Of a stretch of 64,000 bases of DNA, positions 1 through 8,795 are shown one piece after another. The notes beneath the pieces were generated by a model, which made no database searches, had not been told where the DNA came from, and was given only the letters and a program-made list of their open reading frames with translations. The position numbers were made by a program, and so were the translations under genes. Positions within the stretch are counted from its first letter, which is position 1; the number at the start of each line of letters is the position of its first letter. The stretch comes from Paenibacillus aceris (GTDB lineage: Bacteria; Bacillota; Bacilli; Paenibacillales; NBRC-103111), in the NCBI RefSeq assembly GCF_017874035.1, contig NZ_JAGGKV010000005.1, positions 186,001 through 250,000 of the forward strand, written 5' to 3'.

Positions 1-342
1 GGCCACGGCGAACAATTGTACAGGAAAATGACGGACTATATACAGGAACATTTTCACGACGGCATGCTGAGTCTTACGACGATGGCCGATCATTTCGACA
101 TGAACGCCTCGTATCTTTCCGCTTTTTTCAAAAATTACAGCGGGAGGAATGTCAGCAATTATTTGACGGAAATACGCCTTAACACATGCAAACGCCTGTT
201 GGCGGAGTCGACGCAAACCGTGTCGGAAATCGCCCGTCAAGTCGGGTATGCCAGTAACATCGGATTGACGCGTATGTTCAAAAAAGCCGAAGGAATCACG
301 CCTGGACAGTATCGCGAGGCGATGAAACACGAATCCGGATAA
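1..342 (+). CDS. AraC-type transcriptional regulator, C-terminal part (runs off the left edge)
   Basis: The reading frame is open from base 1, so the gene starts upstream of the window and only about 113 C-terminal residues are visible. They form a complete AraC-type DNA-binding domain. The first helix-turn-helix is around LSLTTMADHFDMNASYLSAF. The second is around VSEIARQVGYASNIGLTRMF, followed by the family-typical ending GITPGQYRE. Such domains activate sugar-uptake and degradation operons. The missing N-terminus could be a receiver domain, a cupin or a membrane sensor; this cannot be told from here. The gene lies 147 bases upstream of an importer operon in the same direction, so it probably regulates that operon (inference). 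Confidence 0.85.
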   Translation, partial: GHGEQLYRKMTDYIQEHFHDGMLSLTTMADHFDMNASYLSAFFKNYSGRNVSNYLTEIRLNTCKRLLAESTQTVSEIARQVGYASNIGLTRMFKKAEGITPGQYREAMKHESG

Positions 343-391
343 TCGATCCAAAAAGCAGATAACTGCCGATCAATAAAACGGATAACCGATA

Positions 392-406
392 TTGAAAGCG
401 TATTCT
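392..406 (+). promoter_or_regulatory. Possible catabolite-responsive element (cre-like)
   Basis: TTGAAAGCGTATTCT fits the relaxed Bacillus cre consensus WTGNAANCGNWNNCW at every defined position. It sits about 85 bases upstream of the first importer gene, where CcpA control of a sugar-uptake operon would be expected. Such a degenerate motif occurs by chance in a window this size, so this is only a candidate. Confidence 0.3.
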
Positions 407-489
407 ACCTTTTCACTGGCTTGCTTGTTATGGTGGAGACAGGCCGGAAGCGGTCATACAACGTTTGAAATGACAGGGGAGGATAAGGT

Positions 490-2160
490 ATGCAGAACAT
501 AGCAAGTCAAAAGAAATGGGCGGCAATGCTGCTGACGGTACTCACGGCCAGCTCTTTAATCGCGGGGTGCTCTGGCAACAAGGACGCCTTAGAACCTAAT
601 AAAAGTAGCTCGAGCACCGACGGAAGCGGTAACACGCAAAGATCAGGGGGAGAAGGCAAGGACGAAGTCGGTTACCCGGCACAAATGTCCTATTGGGTGC
701 CTTTGGATGCAAACGTCGCGGCAACATTGAAAAACTTCAGCGATGTAGGCATGTACAAAAAGCTGCAAGAGGTTACAGGCACGAAGGTGGAATTTAAGCA
801 TCCGAGCGCGGACTCCACGCAAAGGACGGAGCAGCTCAACCTGATGCTGGCTTCCAAGAATTTGCCCGATGTTATTGAATATACCTGGACGGAGGTTGGC
901 GGCGGCCCCGAAAACGCCATTCAAACCGGCACGATTCTCAAATTGAACGATTTGATCGATAAATACGCCCCGAACTTCAAGAAATATTTGAAAGAAAATC
1001 CGGATATCGCCAAAATGGTCAAAACCGACAATGGAAGTATCTATTCGTTTCCGTTCATTCGCGGCGACAGTAAGCTGATGGTGTTCTACGGCCCGATTTT
1101 CCGGAAAGATTGGCTGGATAAAGTACACATGGACGCGCCGAAGACAATCGATGAATGGGAGAAGGTGCTGACCGCCTTCCGCGATCAGGATCCGAACGGC
1201 AACGGACAGAAAGACGAGATTCCGTTTTTGCTCAAATACAATGAGGTCCGCGATGCCACTCGCAACTCTTTAATCGGGGCTTGGGGAATTGGCGCTCAGT
1301 TTTATCAGGTGGACGGCAAGGTGAAATACGGAGAAATTCAGCCGGAATACAAGCAATTTTTGACGACGATGCGCAAATGGTATCAAGAAGGCTTGATCGA
1401 CCCTGATTTTGCCGCCATGGACGCCAAACTGATGGACGCGAAAGTGACGAGTAACAAGCTCGGATCGTTTTACGGTCTTAGCGGCGGCAACATCGGAAAC
1501 TACTTGGGGCTCATGAAGGATAAGAATCCCAACTTTAACTTGGTCGCCGCGTCTCATCCGACATTGAAACAAGGTGCGACTCCAGTGCTTGGGCAAAAGG
1601 ATAAGCCTTACAAAGGCGTTGGCGCGGCAATTTCGGGAAAAGCGAAAAACCCGGAACAAATCGTCAAATGGCTCGATTACGCATACAGTGAGGAAGGCCG
1701 TCTCCTGTACAATTTCGGGGTTGAAGGAAAGACCTACGAGATGGTGAACGGTTATCCGACCTACACGAAGCTCATTACAGACAATCCGAACGGCCTGTCA
1801 ATGGTCCAGTCGATGGCTCAATGGATGCGCTCTAACTATAGCGGTCCGTTCGTTCAGGATAAGCGCTATGTCGAACAGTATTATAAGTTGGACCAGCAGA
1901 AAACCGCCCTTGAAACGTGGAGCAAAGCGGAAAACACGATTTTGATGCCGCCGCTGACGTTAACAGCGGAAGAAAACAAGCGGTATTCGTCGATTATGAA
2001 CGACGTGAACACGTATGCCGAAGAAATGGGCTTGAAATTTATTATGGGCGATGAGCCTCTAGATAACTTCGACAAGTTTGTCAATACCTTGAAAAAGTTT
2101 GGAATCGAAGAAGCGGTTAAAATCCAGCAAGCGGCCCTGGATCGTTACAAGGCAAGATAA
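490..2160 (+). CDS. LplA-type extracellular oligosaccharide-binding lipoprotein
   Basis: This is the substrate-binding protein of an ABC importer. The N-terminus is a lipoprotein signal with lipobox LIAGC; Cys27 would be the lipidated residue that anchors it outside the membrane. The remaining residues match the large (about 550 aa) LplA/AlgQ-like binding proteins. The segment DPNGNGQKDEIPF resembles the EF-hand-like calcium loop known in Sphingomonas alginate-binding AlgQ proteins. A GGGGAGG ribosome site precedes the ATG. The two permease genes follow within 21 and 16 bases, so this is the first gene of an importer operon. It is clearly paralogous to the binding protein at 29231-30862; for instance both share LKLNDLIDKYAPN-like and FVQDKRY segments. 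The ligand is unknown; an oligosaccharide released by the adjoining lyases is likely (inference). Confidence 0.93.
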   Translation: MQNIASQKKWAAMLLTVLTASSLIAGCSGNKDALEPNKSSSSTDGSGNTQRSGGEGKDEVGYPAQMSYWVPLDANVAATLKNFSDVGMYKKLQEVTGTKVEFKHPSADSTQRTEQLNLMLASKNLPDVIEYTWTEVGGGPENAIQTGTILKLNDLIDKYAPNFKKYLKENPDIAKMVKTDNGSIYSFPFIRGDSKLMVFYGPIFRKDWLDKVHMDAPKTIDEWEKVLTAFRDQDPNGNGQKDEIPFLLKYNEVRDATRNSLIGAWGIGAQFYQVDGKVKYGEIQPEYKQFLTTMRKWYQEGLIDPDFAAMDAKLMDAKVTSNKLGSFYGLSGGNIGNYLGLMKDKNPNFNLVAASHPTLKQGATPVLGQKDKPYKGVGAAISGKAKNPEQIVKWLDYAYSEEGRLLYNFGVEGKTYEMVNGYPTYTKLITDNPNGLSMVQSMAQWMRSNYSGPFVQDKRYVEQYYKLDQQKTALETWSKAENTILMPPLTLTAEENKRYSSIMNDVNTYAEEMGLKFIMGDEPLDNFDKFVNTLKKFGIEEAVKIQQAALDRYKAR

Positions 2161-2180
2161 ACGAACGGGGGCTCATCACT

Positions 2181-3155
2181 ATGGCGAAATTACAAATCGA
2201 ATCAACGACCAAGAAGTCCGGTCTGCCGGCGATGGATCGTCGAAGCTTCGTGAAACGCGCAGCGAACGACTTCAGAATGAACAAAACAATTTACCTCATG
2301 CTTCTTCCTGTGGTCGTCTATTACCTAATCTTTCATTACGGTCCTTTGTACGGCTTGCAGATCGCCTTTAAGGACTATTCACCCATGAAAGGCTTTGCCG
2401 ACAGCCCATGGATCGGTCTCAAACATTTTACAGCGTTTTTTGACAGCTTTTATTTTTGGCGTTTGTTGCGCAATACGATATTGTTAAGCGTTTATAGCCT
2501 GATTATGGCTTTTCCGGCAGGCATCATTTTGGCGCTTTTGTTGAATGAGATCAGGAGCCGGGCTTTTAAACGGGCCGTCCAGACGATTACGTATATGCCG
2601 CATTTTATTTCACTTGTCGTTATCGTCGGCTTCATGGTTGATTTTTTGGAACGGAACGGTTTGATTAACAAGTTGCTGACGTCTATTTTCGGGATTGACT
2701 CGATTCCGTTTATGCGACAGCCGGAATGGTTCCGTACGCTGTATATCGGCTCGGATATTTGGCAAAATATCGGCTGGAGCTCGATTATTTTTCTAGCCGC
2801 GATCAGTAATATCGACCCTTCCTTGTATGAAGCGTCCAAAATCGACGGAGCCAGCCGCTGGAAGCAAACTTTGCATATAACGATTCCGGGCATCATGCCG
2901 ACCGTAATCATTTTGTTAATTTTGCAAATCGGTCATTTCATGTCAGTCGGGATGGACAAAATTTTGCTCATGTACAATCCGGCGACTTATGAAACAGCGG
3001 ATGTCATTCAAACTTACGTGTACCGCAAAGGGATTCTGGAAGCGGATTACAGTTATAGCGCTGCCGTAGGTCTGTTTAATTCCGTGATCAGTTTCGTGCT
3101 TCTCATACTGGCCAACGCCATAGCCAGAAGAACGAGTGAAGCAAGGCTTTGGTAA
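2181..3155 (+). CDS. ABC sugar importer permease, LplB type
   Basis: This is an inner-membrane permease subunit of a carbohydrate uptake-1 type importer. After a cytoplasmic tail of about 35 residues come six hydrophobic segments typical of the MalF/LplB group. The EAA loop that contacts the ATPase is visible as EASKIDGASRW followed by ITIPGI. The motif YLIFHYGPLYGLQIAFKDYS near the first membrane segment is characteristic of LplB-like proteins. A GGGGG ribosome site precedes the ATG. The gene lies between the binding protein and the second permease, so the three make one importer. No ATPase gene follows. It is closest in the window to the permease at 30947-31861. Confidence 0.93.
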   Translation: MAKLQIESTTKKSGLPAMDRRSFVKRAANDFRMNKTIYLMLLPVVVYYLIFHYGPLYGLQIAFKDYSPMKGFADSPWIGLKHFTAFFDSFYFWRLLRNTILLSVYSLIMAFPAGIILALLLNEIRSRAFKRAVQTITYMPHFISLVVIVGFMVDFLERNGLINKLLTSIFGIDSIPFMRQPEWFRTLYIGSDIWQNIGWSSIIFLAAISNIDPSLYEASKIDGASRWKQTLHITIPGIMPTVIILLILQIGHFMSVGMDKILLMYNPATYETADVIQTYVYRKGILEADYSYSAAVGLFNSVISFVLLILANAIARRTSEARLW

Positions 3156-3170
3156 ACGAGGGAGGCCATC

Positions 3171-4046
3171 ATGAAAAGAAGCTTCGGTGAACATTTTTTT
3201 GACATTATCAACGCAGTGCTGTTAATTTCGTTGTCGATCATCACGATTTATCCGCTCATTTACGTTTTGTTCGCATCGTTTAGCGACCCCTCTTTTGTCG
3301 TGCAAAACAGGGGATTGCTGTTTTATCCGCACGGCTTTACGACGGGGGCCTATCATTTGGTGCTTAAAAACCCGAATATCGGTACGGCCTATTTGAATAC
3401 TTTGTTTTACGTTGTCGTAGGGACAGCTCTCAACATTTTACTCACTTCGCTCGGCGCATACGGCTTGTCCAGGAAAAACGTCATGTGGAAAAACGCCATC
3501 ATGTTCCTGGTTGTGTTCACGATGTTTTTTGACGGCGGACTCATTTCGATGTACATGTTGGTCAACAATTTGGGGATGTTGGACACCCGCTGGGCGATCA
3601 TCATTCCTTCGGCGGTCAGCGCGTTTAACCTGATTGTCATGCGTACGGCATTTCAAGCCGTGCCCGTCAGCCTGGAAGAGTCGGCGAGAATCGACGGGGC
3701 AAATGATTGGACGATTCTGTTCCGCGTTGTGCTTCCGCTGTCCATGCCCGTCGTGGCCGTCATGATTTTGTTCTATGGGGTGTCCCACTGGAATGCCTGG
3801 TTTTCCGCGACGATTTATTTGCAAACGCGTGATTTGCTTCCTTTGCAAATTATTTTGCGGGAAATCCTCATCGCCAACGATACGAGCAATATGCTGACAG
3901 GCATTGACACGGGCGATAAAGCGATGATTGGCGAAACGATCAAATATGCAACCATTATTATTTCCACCGTACCCATTTTGTTTTTGTACCCGTTTTTGCA
4001 AAAGTATTTCGTCAATGGCGTCATGATCGGGGCCGTGAAAGAGTAA
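3171..4046 (+). CDS. ABC sugar importer permease, LplC type
   Basis: This is the second membrane subunit of the first importer. Six hydrophobic segments are present. The EAA-type loop reads EESARIDGANDW followed by VVLPLSMP, and the C-terminus ends in the family-typical FVNGVMIGAVKE. A GAGGGAGG ribosome site precedes the ATG and the gap to the previous gene is 15 bases, so the genes are cotranscribed. LplC/YtcP-like proteins pair with LplB-like partners to form the channel; the energy must come from an ATPase encoded elsewhere. Its nearest paralogue in the window is at 31876-32748. Confidence 0.93.
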   Translation: MKRSFGEHFFDIINAVLLISLSIITIYPLIYVLFASFSDPSFVVQNRGLLFYPHGFTTGAYHLVLKNPNIGTAYLNTLFYVVVGTALNILLTSLGAYGLSRKNVMWKNAIMFLVVFTMFFDGGLISMYMLVNNLGMLDTRWAIIIPSAVSAFNLIVMRTAFQAVPVSLEESARIDGANDWTILFRVVLPLSMPVVAVMILFYGVSHWNAWFSATIYLQTRDLLPLQIILREILIANDTSNMLTGIDTGDKAMIGETIKYATIIISTVPILFLYPFLQKYFVNGVMIGAVKE

Positions 4047-4058
4047 ACAGATTAAGCG

Positions 4059-4095
4059 GGATTGGCCCGCAGACCATATGCTCTGCAGCCAATCC
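4059..4095 (+). terminator. Intercistronic stem-loop
   Basis: GGATTGGC (4059-4066) pairs perfectly with GCCAATCC (4088-4095), and an inner GCAGA/TCTGC helix extends it. There is no U-tract after the stem, so it is more likely a processing or mRNA-stability element between the importer and the lyase gene than a full terminator. Confidence 0.4.
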
Positions 4096-4168
4096 GTCTA
4101 TGACCATTCGTAAATCGAATTGAAAAGAGAAAACGAAAGCAACCAATTTGCAGGAGGAAATAATAAGC

Positions 4169-6994
4169 ATGCCTATGAATCAAGCTGATTTTTTCGGTAT
4201 TTGGGATGAAGCAGAGGTTCTATGGTCGACTCCGGGCAAATGGAACTACGCTGAATTCCCTGAATTGAAGCCTGTTGAAGACTATGTCAAGCTAGGGGAT
4301 TATGACAACGCGCAAATCGCACTGCTTGACTATTTCAAACAGCGGCAAACGAGAACAGCTATGCCTTATGAATATGACGAGGCCAACGCCAAACTCGCGC
4401 CTCTGCTTGCCGACCAGATCATTCCCGTACTGAAAGAAACGTATGTAGACAGCTTCTACGTTACCAAAACACCCGCTGTCTTTTCATTCGATCTGCTCAC
4501 CAATGTCAAAGCAGCGGCCGGCGCCGACAAAGTGATCAGCTTTATGCTTATGGGACGCCATAAAGGCATTGAACCCGCCTATCTTTACAGCAGCCAGCAT
4601 GACTCCTTCTCCTTGCCGACTGAGCAGTGCCGGCCCGTTCTAATCGTAGACTATACAGATCAACAGAGGGCGCAGTCCGTTCATCTCGCTCCGAGCATGG
4701 ATACGTTTATTCGGGGGTACGACGACACCAATCACAGTCAAGAACCGTTGCTGGAGGTGCTGGAGTCCGGTGCACCGTTCGATGAGCATACGCGGAAGGC
4801 TTACTTAAAGTTTGATTTGTCCCGGATCAGCGGCAGCGTTACGTCAGCAACATTGCGCTTATCGGGCTATACGCATGCCGAGGAACCCGTAGGCGTCATG
4901 CTGTTTCATACAGGGGATAATGCCTGGGATGAACATACATTCACTTATCGTCATCACAACGGCAAGACCTTCTCATGGCAGGGGTTGCCCGAAGGTACGG
5001 ATTGGAAGGGACCGGGTGAACCGGCCGCAGATAACCAGTTCGCGATGCAAATCGCCAACTTTACGTGGCTGAATCCGCTCATCGCCGAATACGCCGCAAC
5101 GAACAATGAAGTCTATGCAGCTAAATATATCGATTATATGACCGACTTTATTCATGATGCCGAGCAGTACGTCACTCCTGGCGCTATCAGCATGGGAGCT
5201 GGAACTTTCCCGAAATGCTTCCAAGCCTCGCTGCGGGCTGCCAACTGGGTGGACGCCTATCATTTGTTGAAAGGCAGCTCCTCCGTGAATGCAGCCGATC
5301 ATACGATGATTCTGAAGGCCGTGTGGAAAATTGCGGCGGCTTTGTCAACGGAAGAAGGTTATGATCCCCGCAATAATCACGGCATTTACGAGACCAAAGG
5401 TTTGTACAGCATTGCTGTCTATTTTCCGGAGCTTGCCGATTCGTCCGGCTGGATCGAATTAGCCAATATCCGGTTAAACGCATTGATCACCAAATTGAAT
5501 TTTAGCGACGGCTCTTATTCGGAATCGAGCTCCAGTTATTCGATCGGAGCCGCAGACTCTTTTATGGCTATTAAATCATTTGGCCTTATGAACGGGTGCA
5601 GCTTCAGCGAGACCTTTGATGCCTATCTGCGGAAGATGGGCTATTACATCGCCGATCTCGCTTTTCCTGACGGATATCTCCCGCTCTTCGGCGATGGAAG
5701 CAGCTTGAATGCCAGACTGACGATCAAGCGATTGGGCGAGCTGTATGAGGATGATGTCTTGCTGTACCTAGGCACAGGAGGTAAACAAGGAACTCCGCCG
5801 GCGTATGCTTCATCGTTCTACCAGGTCAGCCAATCGGCTACGATGCGCAGCGGTTGGGGCGCCGATGCCCGCTATTTATTTATGAATGTCAAGCAAGAAC
5901 GCTCCCACAGACATTCCGATGACAACAGCATTATTTATTATGCGAACGGCAGGCAGCTGATCGTCGACCCAGGCACCTATTCGTATAGTGATGAGCCGAT
6001 TTCCAACTGGCTGCGTTATTCTACGGAAGCGCATAACACGGTGGAAATCAATCGGCAATCGCAAGACATGACAGAAGGTGTATTCCGGTACTGGACCGAT
6101 AACGAGTCATTCAATTTTTTAGAGGGCATCATTTATAATGTACCCGGTTTTATCTACTATAGGGACGTCCTTTTCTTGAAATCATCCTATACGATCGTTT
6201 CGGATTATATACGCGCACCGGAAGGCTTACATGAGTATCGGCAGCATTGGCATTTCCTTCCTACGGCCAATCCTGTCTTGGATCCGGTCACTGGGCAAGT
6301 GCGGACAACCTTTCATGATCATCTGGCAGATATTCAAATTATTCCTGCCGATCCGGAGCAATTGTCCGAAGCCGAAATCAAAGACGGATACTACTCCAAG
6401 GCCTTCTATACTGTGTCAAACTCCAAATATGCAGCGTTCACGAAGGGAATTGTACAAGGGGATATTACGTACGACACTATCCTTTATCCGACTGCAGACG
6501 GAGAAATGCACCATATTGAGGTTCATCGGCTGGAGCTTTCACCAGCCGTACCGACTAAGATTGCAAGTGCGCTTCAAATTGACAATATCGGCGAAGAAGG
6601 CCATACAGGGTATTACTATTTGTCGCATGAAGAAGATCCGCAGCGGTCACGCCGATTCGACGCTTTTACTTTTGATGGAAAACTAGCTTATGCCGAGAAA
6701 AACAGAGATGGCGATATACGACTGGCTATCATCAAATCCGGTCAAACATTCGTACACGACTCGACAACGTTAATCTCATCCGGCCAAGTCGTAAATGACA
6801 TTGCCATAGAGTGGGAAGGCACGGTAATCAAGATCACCGGCTCCAACCTCGCTATTTCCGGTAATGGCAACGCCGCTTCGGCTATTGCGATCTATGCCCC
6901 TGCAGCAACAATCATACGATTGAATGGGGAATCGATGACCGATTTTATCGTTTGCGGTAATTATATTTATGTAGAAGGCATAACTGTCGAATAG
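4169..6994 (+). CDS. Cytoplasmic heparinase II/III-like polysaccharide lyase with inserted DNRLRE module
   Basis: This predicted lyase of 941 residues should cleave uronic-acid-containing oligosaccharides by beta-elimination. The start was set at the ATG 12 bases after AGGAGG (4152-4157); the TTG at 4148 overlaps that site. No signal peptide is present, so it acts in the cytoplasm. The order is a short helical N-terminus (about 1-65), a DNRLRE/CBM96-type beta module (about 90-270, with TYIRGYDD-like and RKAYLKFDLS motifs), the alpha-toroid, and the C-terminal heparinase II/III beta-sandwich. Likely catalytic residues by analogy with heparinase III are Asn403/His404 (NNHG), Tyr450 (DGSYSES) and His582 (HRHSDDNS). 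It aligns over its whole length with residues about 45-970 of the secreted protein at 34876-42000. It follows the first importer, which fits intracellular cutting of imported chains. The exact polymer is not determined. Confidence 0.85.
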   Translation: MPMNQADFFGIWDEAEVLWSTPGKWNYAEFPELKPVEDYVKLGDYDNAQIALLDYFKQRQTRTAMPYEYDEANAKLAPLLADQIIPVLKETYVDSFYVTKTPAVFSFDLLTNVKAAAGADKVISFMLMGRHKGIEPAYLYSSQHDSFSLPTEQCRPVLIVDYTDQQRAQSVHLAPSMDTFIRGYDDTNHSQEPLLEVLESGAPFDEHTRKAYLKFDLSRISGSVTSATLRLSGYTHAEEPVGVMLFHTGDNAWDEHTFTYRHHNGKTFSWQGLPEGTDWKGPGEPAADNQFAMQIANFTWLNPLIAEYAATNNEVYAAKYIDYMTDFIHDAEQYVTPGAISMGAGTFPKCFQASLRAANWVDAYHLLKGSSSVNAADHTMILKAVWKIAAALSTEEGYDPRNNHGIYETKGLYSIAVYFPELADSSGWIELANIRLNALITKLNFSDGSYSESSSSYSIGAADSFMAIKSFGLMNGCSFSETFDAYLRKMGYYIADLAFPDGYLPLFGDGSSLNARLTIKRLGELYEDDVLLYLGTGGKQGTPPAYASSFYQVSQSATMRSGWGADARYLFMNVKQERSHRHSDDNSIIYYANGRQLIVDPGTYSYSDEPISNWLRYSTEAHNTVEINRQSQDMTEGVFRYWTDNESFNFLEGIIYNVPGFIYYRDVLFLKSSYTIVSDYIRAPEGLHEYRQHWHFLPTANPVLDPVTGQVRTTFHDHLADIQIIPADPEQLSEAEIKDGYYSKAFYTVSNSKYAAFTKGIVQGDITYDTILYPTADGEMHHIEVHRLELSPAVPTKIASALQIDNIGEEGHTGYYYLSHEEDPQRSRRFDAFTFDGKLAYAEKNRDGDIRLAIIKSGQTFVHDSTTLISSGQVVNDIAIEWEGTVIKITGSNLAISGNGNAASAIAIYAPAATIIRLNGESMTDFIVCGNYIYVEGITVE

Positions 6995-7102
6995 TTTCGA
7001 GAAAAGGTAAATAAGAATCGAAGACTTATGAGGTAAGTGAGTGTATGCGGGGAAATATGGAATGAACTTTGAGATTCGGAAGGAGACTACAACCAGGATT
7101 GC

Positions 7103-7147
7103 AAAAGGGCTGTTCCTAAGTCTCCAAGACTTAGGGCAGCCCTTGTT
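7103..7147 (+). terminator. Rho-independent terminator, probably bidirectional
   Basis: AAGGGCTG-TT-CCTAAGTC (7105-7122) pairs with GACTTAGG-G-CAGCCCTT (7128-7144) around a five-base loop, with an A-run before and a T-run after. It lies between convergent genes, the lyase on the plus strand and the sulfatase on the minus strand, so it can stop transcription from both sides. Nothing else is seen in this 175-base gap. Confidence 0.85.
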
Positions 7148-7169
7148 TCATCCGCACAGAAGCTTTTCA

Positions 7170-8633
7170 TTAGAAGGCGAATGGCGTATATCTATCGATA
7201 AACATGGCATAGGCGTCATCGGGTATTTTCAATAAATCACCTGTGGCTAGCATATGTTCTCTGAGATATTCAAGAAGAGAGAGGATTCTTGGCCGGTGAA
7301 CGTCTTGAAATGCGAGATTGATAAGTTCTTGAGCATCACTTGCAAGATCGTACAATTCAATGAATATCTCGTCCTTAAACCAATCTACAATTAGCTTATA
7401 GTCCCCTTCGATCACGCAACGTTGAAAGTTCCCTCTGGCCCCGTTACCGTCGAACTGAATAAAGAGCTTGTCACGGTTCCAGTGATGGCCATTCACAAGC
7501 GGTAATAACGATGTTCCCGCAACACCTTCAGGAATCGGGAGGCCTAAATAGTCGCATAGCGTAGGGACGATGTCGATTGCACTGACAAGCGCATTCGATT
7601 CTTGTGCCTCGCACTTGAAACGCTCCGGGAATTTCAGCAATAACGGCGTACGGACGGACTCTTCGTACATGCACATTTTTTGCCAGAGGCTATGGGAGCC
7701 GAGCATCTCGCCGTGATCGCTCGTGAAGATTAGTAAGGTATCGTCATAGATACCCTGTGTTTTCAATTCTTGGATGATTCGCCCTACACAGTCGTCGAGC
7801 AGGCGAACAAGTCCTGTGTACACCGTCCAAATCCGGTGCCACTCTTCTCTGGAATAACGAACGCCGATCGCACCTGTCAAATTGTACAGTTGCAGGGGCG
7901 ACTGATGTTTCGACCATACGCCAACATTCTCAGGGAGCGTTATGTCTGTCTGTGTGTACATCGAATACCAGGGTTCCGGGATCTCTAGCGGCGGATGGGG
8001 AGCTAGAAACATGGCGCTCAAGAATAGCGGCTTTGTCCGATCCCTATGTTGCAAGGCGTGCAGAGAATCGTTCAAAATAAACCCATCGAAGAAGGCATCA
8101 AACCCTTCTTCATAGCAGCCAGTCGTGGGGATAGAGTACGTTGCCGGGCGGGTTGTCGTCCCGCTGGCCATTTCCGGAACGATTCCTTTGAAAAGAGCTC
8201 CCCCAGGCATCCGTTTCCCTTGCTCTTTAAGGTGTTTCGCATAACGCCCCTCCAGCGGTAACCAGCTGGTATGTGAGCTCTCGGAACGATCGAAGCGATC
8301 CTCTGTCAACAGATGCTGCTTTCCTGTATGCCAGCTGTCCCAGTCGTTCTCAAGGAGCTGATATAGATTGGGGATGTTCCTGCGTACATGCCCATGAGTA
8401 GCATCCTTCGCTTCCCATGGGTTAATTAAACAACCGGTTTGGTTCGGATAACGCCCTGTAAAGAAGGATCCTCGAGCAGGGACACATAATGGCGATGCAC
8501 AGTAAGCCCGGTTGAACCGGAAACTTTCCTGTGATAGTTTGTGGATATTCGGCGCGAATTGGGGGGTTATCAGATCGGCGCGTAATTGATCGGCCATAAT
8601 CATCACAATGTGCGGTTTCGTGAGATCGTTCAT
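7170..8633 (-). CDS. Type I (formylglycine) sulfatase, cytoplasmic
   Basis: This is a 487-residue sulfatase of the alkaline-phosphatase superfamily. The signature CVPARGSFFTG (Cys50 to Gly60) matches C-x-P-x-R-x4-T-G; Cys50 would be oxidised to the catalytic formylglycine. Further metal-site motifs are MIMADQLRAD near the N-terminus and FTSDHGEMLGSH (about residue 300). There is no signal peptide, so it should remove sulfate from imported oligosaccharides inside the cell. The ATG is preceded by AAGGAG (bases 8643-8648 on the other strand). It is transcribed towards the lyase gene and divergently from the AraC regulator at 8796. No maturation enzyme is seen in the window, so activation would depend on a gene elsewhere. 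The sulfated sugar is unknown. Confidence 0.93.
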   Translation of the reverse strand: MNDLTKPHIVMIMADQLRADLITPQFAPNIHKLSQESFRFNRAYCASPLCVPARGSFFTGRYPNQTGCLINPWEAKDATHGHVRRNIPNLYQLLENDWDSWHTGKQHLLTEDRFDRSESSHTSWLPLEGRYAKHLKEQGKRMPGGALFKGIVPEMASGTTTRPATYSIPTTGCYEEGFDAFFDGFILNDSLHALQHRDRTKPLFLSAMFLAPHPPLEIPEPWYSMYTQTDITLPENVGVWSKHQSPLQLYNLTGAIGVRYSREEWHRIWTVYTGLVRLLDDCVGRIIQELKTQGIYDDTLLIFTSDHGEMLGSHSLWQKMCMYEESVRTPLLLKFPERFKCEAQESNALVSAIDIVPTLCDYLGLPIPEGVAGTSLLPLVNGHHWNRDKLFIQFDGNGARGNFQRCVIEGDYKLIVDWFKDEIFIELYDLASDAQELINLAFQDVHRPRILSLLEYLREHMLATGDLLKIPDDAYAMFIDRYTPFAF

Positions 8634-8656
8634 GTGCAGTCAACTCCTTATCTGTT

Positions 8657-8671
8657 GTTGAAGCGTTCAAC
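8657..8671. promoter_or_regulatory. Palindrome in the sulfatase/AraC divergent region
   Basis: GTTGAAGCGTTCAAC has perfect six-base arms (GTTGAA/TTCAAC) around GCG. It lies 24 bases upstream of the sulfatase start and 125 bases upstream of the divergent AraC-type gene, a good position for an operator. Which protein binds it is unknown. Confidence 0.35.
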
Positions 8672-8795
8672 GGCAACTGTATGAAAAGGATGAGTCCGCT
8701 TTTAATTGTACCTATTGCAGCATAAGATTGTTTATCTATTCCAGGGTAGTTTTTGTCTATTGGTTATATACATGCTTGGTTGGAGTGAAGAATTC

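Noticed and set aside
6231..6686. 151-codon frame inside the first lyase
   Set aside because: It lies wholly within a well-supported catalytic domain in another frame and shows no protein-like composition.
7041..7235. 64-codon plus-strand open frame after the first lyase
   Set aside because: It runs through the bidirectional terminator and into the antisense of the sulfatase 3' end, has no clear ribosome site and no recognisable protein features.
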